Below, piece after piece: positions 12,071 through 22,100 of a stretch of DNA of 64,000 bases (positions are counted from its first letter, which is position 1; each line of letters opens with the position of its first letter). The position numbers and the translations under genes are program-made. The stretch is from NCBI GenBank assembly GCA_029959085.1, contig JARWIR010000016.1, forward strand, positions 19,601,499 through 19,665,498, written 5' to 3'. The notes beneath the pieces were generated by a model. The model did no database searches. It was not told the DNA's origin and saw only the letters and a list, made by a program, of their open reading frames with translations. This stretch comes from Nemophila menziesii. Lineage: Eukaryota; Streptophyta; Magnoliopsida; Boraginales; Hydrophyllaceae.

Positions 12071-13911
12071 CTACCTTAAGATTTGTATCATGATAGTTGG
12101 TGACATTGTGTGAACAATCGTTTGCGAATCCACCTTCTCTTCTTCCTTCTTTTCTTGCACAGCAAGTGCAACTTCATCTTTCAGCTCTTTTGAGGCTTCT
12201 TCCTCTTTCTCTTTGGCTCTAGCAGCTTGTAACTCCATAACCAATCTAATCTCTTCTTGCATATCTCTCAGAAGGTTTATAAAGTCGGTTCTCTCGGATG
12301 AATCCTCATCTTCAGAACAGTCAGAGTCTTCGGGGCTAGACTTGGTTGGTTCTTCTTCAGTTTCCGGAACTTCCATGGCAATATCTGCAGCATGTGGTAA
12401 TTCCTTATTCTCTTCAATCTCAAGGCATATAGCCTTACAAGCTTCGAACCCAACATTGGAATCACCTTCTTGGATAGCTTTCAATTCCTTCGCGTCCATG
12501 ATATTTGTTAGAACTTTATTCATTTGTCTACTTGCGTACCTAAATCTGAACTGAAACTTCATGTTCTTTTAACTTCTCGTTCCGTGAATGCATATTAGTT
12601 GTCATACGATCCACGAAAAAATCCAATTTTTTATCTCCCACAACTCCCTCTTGAGAATACCGTGGTAAAGCTTTTTGAGCTAAATTATCGGTATAAGCGT
12701 CATTGGTAGGTTGTTGTGGAAGAGCAGGTGATTATAATTATGATTTCCCTGTTACGGAACTTGAGGTTGATAGTTACCTTGATTAGGGGCCCCTGTGGAT
12801 TTGGTTACTGCATACCCGGATGATTCCTGTTACCAAATTGATAATTTCCTCGGTTGGATATGAAATAAACAGATACTAGATTTCCTTCGCACTCTTCTCA
12901 TGTATGATTTGGTACCTCACACTATGGACAACATTGTGCCTCTTGCACTATAATTGTTGCTTCTAGATTCTTTTGCATCTCAAGCTTAATCTCTTCAATT
13001 TGATTCTCTAATGTGGTTAATTGAGCTGAATTAGCAGTCTCTGCATCTAATCGACCCGTACCTCGGGTGTTTGTAATAGGAGCTTGCGAAAGTGGTCGAC
13101 CCCTTTTTGTTTCTATGATACGTTCCATACCTTCGGCGGCTTCTGCAGGATCCATGGACACAAAACCTCCTTTTCCAAGATTATCTACCCTCAATCTACT
13201 CTCGGCATTAATACCTTGACAAAATATTGCTAACTGTAAAGATGGGGTATAACCATGAAGTGGACATCTTGGTAACTTATTTTGAAACCTTTTCCATGCA
13301 TCTCCTACTTCTTCTCCATTCTCTTGGCAAAACTTAGCAAGCTCCATCTAATCTTTTAATCTCATACTTTTCGGATAAAAACGGTTAAAGAATGCAGCTT
13401 GAAGTTTTTCCCAAGTATTAAGTGAACCTGGTGGTTGTCTATCTAGCAAATCACTAGCTTTGCCGGTCAGAAAGAACGAAAACATGTGACAATACAGTTG
13501 CTCGCGTGTAATGCTTAGAGTAATGTAGGCATCACAAATCTGCATGAACTTCTGAATCTCTCTCACTGGATCTTGAATTGTTGTACCATTGTAGAGTCCA
13601 AAATTCGAAAATTGACTAAGCATACCCGGATCGGGCCTGAATTTGATGTTTTGGAACTCTGGAGGATGATATCCTAAAGTTTAAACTCGAAAAGGTGCTC
13701 TCAAGCCTGAGAGATCTTATTCTTGCATGTTATTGTTTCTGTAACCTCCTCCTGGTGGTAGTTGAGGACCTATTGGCGAATCACGAGGGGCAGGTGGTTG
13801 ACTTTGATCGTCATTCAGATTAATAAGATTGTCATTATTCCCTAATGGAAGATCTTCTCCCATTCGTAACGCCATTGATTTTCTCTGTTCTCTCTCTCTT
13901 CTCTCACGCAT
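12071..13911 (-). pseudogene. Element B gag remnant and acidic coiled-coil linker
   Basis: On the minus strand an ATG at 13911 opens a gag N-terminus. The retrotransposon gag domain lies at about 13623-13100, with [29 protein letters not shown] and AAFFNRFYPKSMRLKD, closely parallel to A and D. Stops at about 13715, 13680 and 13347 interrupt it. No intact zinc knuckle remains near 12920. A separate 163-codon piece (12562-12071) is Glu/Lys-rich and probably coiled coil, linking gag to protease. It would form virus-like particles; it is inactive. Confidence 0.75.
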
Positions 13912-14070
13912 CCGTTATAAGTTGTGAAGCACCTCTCGGGCTTCGCAAGCATACACTGTAAACCTGAAAAGAGACTAAAAAAACCAAAAGCGTAAAACTG
14001 GAAAAATAAAATTAACTAATAACTACTACTACTACTAAAAATAAATAACCCACACGCTAACGAGACACAA

Positions 14071-14088
14071 GTCCCCGACAGCGCGCCA
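14071..14088 (-). other. Element B primer binding site (tRNA-Asp type, degenerate)
   Basis: The minus strand reads TGGCGCGCTGTCGGGGAC, a mutated form of the TGGCGCCGCTGCCGGGGAC primer site in D. It lies six bases from the 5' LTR edge at 14095, as in A and D. Confidence 0.8.
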
Positions 14089-14094
14089 AAAACT

Positions 14095-14496
14095 TGGTGT
14101 CGCCTAAGGTTTGATAAAAATATGATAATAAAATACGGATAAACGATGCACTAACACCCTAGACTAAACATGTTACTCACTGCAAGTATCACGGGTCGTA
14201 AGCAAGTTTTAATGATAAGCCACATTCGTTCTCAGGGATTTAGTGTGTTATACGAATGGATTAATATATTGTAGCAGATAATAGTTAAAGACAGAAAATA
14301 AATAAATATTATTGATGAGGAGTAATGATTAAACTAAATAAAATAAAAACAAGTAAATAAGAGATAAATAATATGAGAAAGTATAGCTCAGGTTTTTTGA
14401 GTATGCACCAATCCTTCTATTTCTTCTACTAGTTAATAAGGGTGATAATAGCTCTTACATAAGTAGTCAATATTCTAAATTCCTCCCTACCCCCTT
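14095..14496 (-). repeat. Element B 5' LTR, left segment
   Basis: Begins TGGTGTCGCC and is interrupted after ccctt by element A. It continues at 26522. Confidence 0.9.
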
Positions 14497-16246
14497 TGGT
14501 GGGTCCTGGTGTGTTATTAAATTAATGCGAAAGTAAAGGAACCACAATCACCGCAAGTGTACGGTTGTCCAAGTAATATTCGATAAATCGAGTTCGTTCG
14601 CAGGGACGGATTAGGCACAACTCAGGTATTAATCGAAAAGTAAGAGTAATTGCTTAACAGAAAATAAAATAAAGATTTTTGTTTTGTTTTTATAAATTAA
14701 AAGATGCAAGAAAATAAACTACTGAATTAAAAGAAAGCAAATAAAAGAGATTTGAAACTTCAGATGAGAAAGAGTACTTGATCCTCGCAAGGGTTTCACC
14801 TAATCTATCTAATTCATGCTTCTGTTTAAGGGCTAAACTGGTATTATTATGCTAGTCGGGACTCTAATATCTCCTAGCCCCCGTCAGGGTGGACCTAAGA
14901 GCTATCCAACGGTATTACAAACCCCGTCAGGGTGAATATAAGCTACTTTCAGATGAATAATAATTTACCTCATTGGCTGCATGGTTAGTTAAGCCTGTCA
15001 AGGTCAATAACGGATACTATGCGTCTATTATCTAAGTCTGTAATTAAACCCCCCGTCAAGGTGATCCATACGCCACTATATGGAATAGCCTAATTACTAT
15101 GAGCTAAGTTTGATTCATGACTTCAAAATTAGTGATTAAAACAAAATAATAGTCAACACAAAATACCTAGTCTAATTTAAAATATTAAATCCCAAATTCA
15201 GAAAACATAAACTAAACAGAATTAAGTTCAACCCATATAGCGATTCTCAAGTACTAAAGAAATTAGTTCATCACGGAATGGAAAACTAAAATTAAAATAA
15301 ATGAATTCATAGTTTCGAATTACAGAAAGAAAATAAAGAACCTAAAGGTTAAGATGACTGATGATGGAAGAACAGGACTCCTCCAGCACTAGCTTCTCCT
15401 TGCCTTCTTGCTCTGACTTGTAAACCTTAAGCCTCTTGTGTAATTCTCTGAAGTGTGTGAAAGTAGGAGGTTAAGGGGTGTATTTATAGGTGTTGGAGGA
15501 GTCTAGGTCGAATTTTGCTTGGAGTGGAAGACAAGTCAAAGACTCTCAAATTCGTAGCTCTTAAAAGATAAGATTCTGCTGATTTGATTTGGTCATATCT
15601 TTTTCAATACTTATCTGTTTGAGAAGTTCCAATATATGAAACTGCTTGTCTTGGAAAGCTCTTTCTATTGGTGCAGACCATTCGTCCAGAATCCATGCCA
15701 ATCTTTTATTATGATTTAATTCCTAAAACGTGGTTGGATTTCAGATTTCAAAAGGCAGCTTTATCTTTTCCTCCTTTAAATAAATCTTTACCAAATCTTC
15801 TTATTTCCATGTAAATCTTCTTTCCTTTCATCTTTATCTTGACTTGGCCTCTAAGTAATTACCATTTATCTTTAAAAGCTTCACATTAAATAAATAATTA
15901 AACCGCATATGCTTAAAAAGAATAAATCAATAAATCAAGAAATCAAAATAGGAAAGTGTACTCTAAAAATAGAAACTCGACTAGAAATCATTTCCTAACA
16001 CTCTAAAATACACTAAGACTTTATTCTCACTTTTTCTCCTTGGATTGGTCTTTCAAGAACCTATTAACTTTGTATTAAAAATAGTCAAATTTACGCACAA
16101 AAGCTCAGATTCTGCAAATAGTTAATTTCCAAGGGGAGAAAGTGCAATATGATCAAATAAGCTTAAAAGTCTATCAAACAAGTCATTTATTCACCTAAAA
16201 GGATGTCTCCAAGGGGCTAATAATTAGAACAAATCGGGAGACATCA
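14497..16246 (-). repeat. Element A 3' LTR
   Basis: 1,750 bp, TGGTGGGTCC to GGGAGACATCA in plus coordinates. It has the same length as, and no difference seen from, the copy at 24772-26521. The U3 end carries the inverted repeat 16201-16210 / 16237-16246. A TATAAATA box lies on the minus strand at about 15481-15488. Confidence 0.97.
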
Positions 16247-16263
16247 AGACCCCAAACTCAAAC
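16247..16263 (-). promoter_or_regulatory. Element A polypurine tract
   Basis: The minus strand reads TTGAGTTTGGGGTCT directly before the 3' LTR start TGATGTC. This is where second-strand synthesis would be primed. The same motif recurs upstream at 17099, 17635 and 18201. Confidence 0.75.
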
Positions 16264-16860
16264 CTTTGTCGTCCCGACAAAGTAAAATAAAAATAAAACA
16301 AGGATCTTTTAGGTGAATGCAGAAGGTAGAAACTAGAAAATACTCCGAAAGCAAAACTTAAAACAAATTTCATATAGTCTACCTAGGAATTAATATACAC
16401 CTACACTTATCATGCAAAAATCAAATACAAAACAATATCAATTCAAAATTAATTTCACAATGCTAGAAGGTTACGCTTATTACTTATCTCAAGATGGTGG
16501 CTATAGGGTGTTCCTCGATCCTTACTTGTGTTGAATGTTCCACTTAGAATAATCGCTATTAACTCACTGTGCATCTAGAAATCACGAGGACTTTATGGTT
16601 TTAGCATAGGCTGAAGGACGGTATGGTATGTATATTTGGTAAATTTGAAGTGAGCTTTTGGCTCTCTCCTCACTTACCATCAACAACTGTCCAAGAGCTT
16701 GAGTTTACACTCGAATTTCGTTCTCACTCAACCCAATTGACGCGCTTAATTAGCGTCCCCAAGTTAACCCAATAAGCACTAAGGATGGTTCACCTAAAAT
16801 TTTCCACTTTGCCGGTCCAAATATATATTCTTTTCATATAACTTTTTGTTTCTTTATATA

Positions 16861-16886
16861 TTTTTTTTTTTTTTTTTTTTTTTTTT
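16861..16886. repeat. Poly(T) tract (26 T)
   Basis: Uninterrupted T run; poly(A) on the coding strand of element A. The matching place in element D (63960-63990) is an A/G-rich run. Confidence 0.9.
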
Positions 16887-17653
16887 GTATAGCTATGACT
16901 CTCTCTTTAATGTTGAGATATCATGCTATTTTTCTTCATGCCTATTCATGATTTTAGCTTTATAGCTTCTTTTCCATTCACTATTACCCCGGCAAAGGGT
17001 TACAATACAATAAATTTGTGAATCATCAAAATATATAACCGAGCACAATTGATAAGCTCAAAAAATCCCAACCCAATAAATTCCCATATGGTGGACCCAC
17101 CACCCCAAACTCAAGCTCAAGACAGGAAGTCTCAGGATCGTGATTCAAGTGCGGGTCATATGGTCATGCCTAACAATCTAAAGGGAAATTGGCTTATAAT
17201 GTGGCGACAAAAGAAAGGCTTAAAGGCTAAAAATTTGTCTAAGAAGGATAAAATTAATTCAGGGATAGACGGCTAAAAAGGATTCAAAGGGCTAACAAAG
17301 AACTGCCTCTATCATCTTCCTATTTACACAACTTGTCTCTAGTTCATACCTAAGTGGGTTCTCTACTCATTTAGATCTCACGTTCTACAAACCACCTATT
17401 ATCCTTAAGCACAAGTTTACTTCTTTTGCATTGTTCATTAATTCTCCCTATCAATTACCTCATGTTTGCATGCAATCAAAGTAAAGTTTTATACTAACTC
17501 CTGAAGTCAACTATTTTCTATCATTAATTCACAAAAAGCATGCTTGATGGGGGCATTTAAAATTCTCTACAGTCATCGCAACCCTAAGATTTAAAGCATG
17601 TAAATCACAAAAAATTGGGATGAGGCAACGAACCCCACCCCAAACTCAAAAGT

Positions 17654-17673
17654 GAGTCGTGTCCCCACGACTC
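17654..17673 (-). other. Perfect hairpin with GGGA loop in element A 3' region
   Basis: The minus strand reads GAGTCGTG-GGGA-CACGACTC: an 8-bp stem with a four-base loop of GNRA form. It is followed by TTTTGAGTTTGGGGTGGGG. The identical hairpin is in D at 63179-63198; in B the corresponding stem is broken. Confidence 0.8.
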
Positions 17674-17735
17674 GAAAAAAGACTCAATAAAGCAATAAAA
17701 TTAAACTAAACTACCTAACTAGTGTCTACCATCAA

Positions 17736-18191
17736 TTAAGAAGAAGAAGAATTAGAACGGGGTACCTGGCCATGAAGATCCATAGTGTCCTCCTCCAAAG
17801 GGGGAGTATAATTATCAATATCCATGAATAAAGTTACCTCTTCCAGTGTTGACTTAATCTGTGTAATTTCCTTCCAAAGTGCTCCGATGTCTAATCGTAA
17901 AAGTTTGAACTCTTGTTGCAAATTGTGAGCCCATGGAGGAATTCCAGAATCAGTTTGAGAAGAAGAAGAACCTTGAACTTGAAATTGTAGCTTGTCTTCA
18001 GGCTTTGATGATACCCTCATCCTTGCTGTTAATTTCCCGTGTTGTGGTGGTGCAGGTGCCTTCTCTTGTGTTGCTTCAGTAGGCTCATCAAGATTGATGG
18101 CCTTTTCAATTGTGGAACCAGGCAAACTCTTGTTCTTCCCTAGGATACAACACCTTCTCTTATAATCCAAAGCATCTGTTCTGTTTGTCAT
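17736..18191 (-). CDS. Element A second ORF: 151-aa coiled-coil protein of unknown role
   Basis: ATG at 18191, about ten bases after a copy of the TTGAGTTTGGGGTC motif. The product starts basic (MTNRTDALDYKRRCCILGKN), has a Pro/Ser/Gln-rich middle, and around residues 90-120 shows a heptad-like stretch (LQQEFKLLRLDIGALWKEIT). The tail is acidic and then Ser-rich. There is no signal peptide or membrane segment, so it is not an obvious envelope protein. B has a longer relative in the same place, whose N-terminal plant-transposon-protein-like domain is absent here. Expression would need a spliced or internal transcript. Function unknown. Confidence 0.55.
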   Translation of the reverse strand: MTNRTDALDYKRRCCILGKNKSLPGSTIEKAINLDEPTEATQEKAPAPPQHGKLTARMRVSSKPEDKLQFQVQGSSSSQTDSGIPPWAHNLQQEFKLLRLDIGALWKEITQIKSTLEEVTLFMDIDNYTPPLEEDTMDLHGQVPRSNSSSS

Positions 18192-18540
18192 GGTTGAATT
18201 GACCCCAAACTCAAGTTTATACCAAGGATAGAATAAAGTTAAGAAAACTTGGTATAACTTGAGTTTCTTGCTTGGATTAGATGAAGGAAGTTGTTTTCTT
18301 GATGAATCTTGGAAGAACTCTTGAAAGCTTGATGATCTTGATTGTGTTTAATGGTGAATTTGATGTAGAGGATGTGTTTATGGAGGATGGAGGAGAGATT
18401 TGATGATGTTAATGGGTTTGTTGTAGAGGTTTAATCAAGCTTCAAGGTGTTTTTATAGGGTTGGGAGCTGGAAAATTCGTGTGGAAGAGGCTAGGGTTTA
18501 TCTCCTTAAGGTTAGAAGTTGACTGGGCTTCGAATTCTTC

Positions 18541-18925
18541 ACAAACCGCCAGTCCGCGGTGCATCCCTGCGGTGCAGGGGGTAGTCCGCGGGGTAGTCCG
18601 CGGGGGTAGTCCGCGCGCAACAGCTATTGTTTTTTTTTTTTCGCTTCTGTCTTGACCCCGAGCTAGCACCCCGTGGTACGGGTTTTTGCCCTGCGGTGTA
18701 GGGGTGCGGTGCATGGGGTAGTCCGCACCATCTCCGTCAAAAAACCCGCGGTACACAACCCGTGGTACGGGTTTTTGAGGCGCGGTATAGGGCGCGGTGC
18801 ACCGCGGCTATCAGCTTCATTTTTTTCTTGCTTCTGGATAAAACCCGTTGTACAGACCCGTGGTACGGGTTTTTGGGGCGCGGTACATCCCTGCGGTATA
18901 GGGGGTACACCGCGGGGGTAGTCCG
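18541..18925 (-). repeat. Element A GC-rich palindromic island with imperfect tandem repeats
   Basis: Three copies of CCGTGGTACGGGTTTTTG start at 18671, 18760 and 18858 (steps 89 and 98). They are mixed with CCGCGG, GGTAGTCCGCGG and GCGGTGCA motifs. GC content is far above the flanks. Several open frames on both strands cross it, but none is conserved among elements. It sits between the end of gag-pol and the second ORF. Confidence 0.85.
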
Positions 18926-19102
18926 CGCCAGCCTTTGATTTTCCAAAAAAAAAAAATTTCTCCAAGCTTCCCAAACTCGATTCCTGCACTATTAACACAA
19001 TACCCTTCTCATTTCTTTAAAAGTAGACACTAAAACTTGACACTAACTTAGAATTATACACTAGGAATTGAAAAACTGAAAGCAATAAACTATTATACAA
19101 TG

Positions 19103-19144
19103 AAATGGCTTTTGTTTAACGTCGTTAAGCTCGACGGGTTACCT
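19103..19144 (-). other. Element A conserved post-pol block
   Basis: The minus strand just after the gag-pol stop reads ggtaacccgtcgagcttaac and continues with gacgttaaacaaaagccatt. D has the same sequence at 61855-61895, and B and C have diverged versions. It contains the small palindrome TTAACGACGTTAA. Confidence 0.8.
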
Positions 19145-19151
19145 CTCGCAT

Positions 19152-22100
19152 CTATTCAGCTTCGAGGAGGTACATGACCTCTCCCGGATGTGGATCCACC
19201 ATGCGATTAGTATCCTCGCCTCCATGATAGATTTTCAAACGATGACCGTTCACCATAAAGGTGCGGTGTTCAGTTGGATGTTCAATCTCGATAGCTCCAT
19301 GAGGCGTAACTTTGGTCACAATGTAGGGACCAGACCACTTTGATCTCAACTTTCCCGGATAATTACTGAACTTGGAGTTGTATTTTAGGACCCTCTGTCC
19401 CACTTCGAATGTCTTTGCACGGATACGATTATCATGCCACCTCTTCGTGTTTTCTTTGTACAGCTTCGCGTTTTCATAGGCATGTAATCTAAACTCATCA
19501 AGTTCATTCAGCTTCATCAAACGATTCTCACCGGCCAAAGTAGGATCTAAATTCAACTGCGCTATCGCCCAGTATGCACCTAATTCAAGTTCAAGAGGCA
19601 AGTGACAAGCCTTACCAAAAACCATACGATACGGAGATGCACCAACTGGAGTTTTAAACGCAGTACGATAAGCCCACAACGCATCATCTAGCTTCATAGA
19701 CCAATCCTTCCTTGTGGGGCCAACAGTCTTTTCCAGAATAGATTTTACCTCTCGATTAGAGACCTCAGCTTGACCATTGGCTTGTGGATGATACGCGGTA
19801 GATACACGATGTCTCACACCATACTTCTCTAACACTGTCTTTAGATATTTGTTCACAAAGTGTGAACCTCCATCACTGATAATAACTCGAGGTGTCCCAT
19901 GTCTAGTGAAGATGTGTGATTTTAAGAATTTAATCACTACTCGCGAATCGTTAGTTGGTAGAGCTACAGCCTCTACCCATTTAGACACGTAATCAACAGC
20001 TAGTAGGATGTAGAGATTTCCGTTAGATGGTACAAAAGGACCCATGAAATCAATACCCCATACATCAAATATCTCAACTTCAAGCACATTATTACGCGGC
20101 ATCTCATCCCTCTTGGATATATTACCAGTAAACTGGCATCTATGACACTTCTGAACATACTCATGACAATCCTTATGTAAAGTAGGCCAATAAAAACCGG
20201 ATTGTAGTACCTTAGCAGCTGTGCGGTCTCCTTTGAAGTGTCCTCCGTATGGCGAATCATGACAACCCGCAACCACTGCCCAAGCTTCTTTCTCAGGTAT
20301 GCATCTCCTCACCATTTGATCACTACACATTTTGTAGAGGAAGGGATCCTCCCAAAAGAACTGTTTAGCACGATGGATCAATCTTTTCTTGTCTTGTGAT
20401 GTGGCTCCTTGAGGAAAGTTACCACTCACAATAAGATTTACAATGTCAGCATACCACGGAGTACCATCATGTATAGCAAATAAACTCTCATCAGGAAACT
20501 CTTCTCGAACCAACTCAGGATCATTATTAAGCTCTGAACCTTCAAGACGTGACAGATGATCTGCAACCTGATTTTCACACCCCTTTCGATCTCGGATTTC
20601 TAAGTCAAACTCTTGCAACAATAACACCCATCTGATTAAACGCGGCTTAGCATCTTTCTTTTCCATAAGGTATCTAATTGCAGAATGATCAGTAAAAACA
20701 ACAACTTTCGCCCCAAGAAGATAGGAACGAAATTTGTCGAATGCATATACTACAGCTAGTAACTCTTTCTCAGTTACGGTATAATTTACTTGAGCACTTG
20801 TAAAGACCTTACTAGCGTAGTAGATGGAGTGAAATACCTTATCTTTTCGTTGTCCCAGAACAGCACCCATAGCAAGATCACTAGCATCACACATAACTTC
20901 AAACGGAATCTTCCAATCAGGAGGTAATACAATAGGTGCAGAGATAAGCTTCTCCTTAATCTGTTGAAAGGCCATCATGCAAGCTTCATCAAAAAGGAAT
21001 TTGGCGTCCTTTTCAAGTAAGTTACATAATGGTTTAGAGATCTTGGAGAAATCCTTGATGAAACGTCGGTAAAAACCAGCATGACCTAAGAAACTTCTCA
21101 CCCCTTTAACAGAAATTGGAGGGGGAAGAGTTTTAATTACCTCAATCTTTGCGCGATCAACTTCCAAACCTGAACTCGAAACCTTGTGTCCCAACACTAT
21201 ACCTTCACGAACCATAAAGTGACATTTTTCCCAGTTCAAAACCAAATCAGTTTCCTTGCATCTAACTAACACCTTCTCCAAATTCCGCAAGCACTCCTCA
21301 AAGTTATCACCAAATACAGAGAAGTCATCCATAAATACCTCAAGGAAATCATCGATCATGTCCCAGAAAATCGCCATCATACATCTTTGAAAAGTAGCAG
21401 GTGCATTACATAATCCAAATGGCATCCTTCGGAAGGCAAAGGTACCAAAAGGACATGTAAAGGTTGTCTTGTGTTGGTCTTTTGGATCCACATAAATCTG
21501 ATTGTATCCTGAATATCCATCCAAAAAGCAATAATATTCTCTACCAGCTAGCTTGTCTAACATCTGATCAATAAACGGAAGAGGGAAGTGATCTTTTCTG
21601 GTGGCCTTGTTCAACTTACGATAGTCCATACACACTCTCCAACCAACAACGGTCCTCGAGGGTATGGCTTCATTCTGTTCATTCAAGATGGTAGTAATAC
21701 CACCCTTCTTTGGTACGCATTGAACCGGACTCACCCATTCGCTGCTAGCTATGGGATAGATAATTCCCGCATCTAGCAACTTGATAACCTCTTTCTTCAC
21801 TACTTCCTTCATAGCTGGCATCAATCTTCTTTGTCCTTCGATTGAGCGCGCATTTTCATCGTCCAGAATGATCTTGTGTTGGCAATAGGAAGGACTAATG
21901 CCTTTGATGTCAGCAATAGTCCAACCAATCGCCTCTTTGTTAGCTCGTAGGATGCGCAATAGTTTTTCTTCTTGAAGACCTGTTAAAGTAGCTGAAACAA
22001 TAACAGGCAGAGTTTTGTTAGTACCCAAATACGCATACCTCAGGTGTGTCGGAAGCGGCTTTTCTTCTAATTTCGGGGGAGCTTCGATAGATGGTTTATT

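Larger units (their letters stand above)
16264..17734 (-). other. Element A 3' non-coding region
   Basis: About 1.5 kb between the second ORF and the 3' LTR. It holds a 26-bp T run (16861-16886), reiterated polypurine-like motifs and the hairpin at 17654. Blocks here are shared with B and D. The small plus-strand frame 17049-17276 is a shadow. Confidence 0.7.

Noticed and set aside
17736..18191. Envelope gene of element A
   Set aside because: No signal peptide, membrane span or fusion-like segment; only a coiled coil is visible.
18442..18998. Several 60-110 codon frames in element A's GC island
   Set aside because: Both strands and several frames are open at once, a compositional effect; repeats such as CCGTGGTACGGG explain it.
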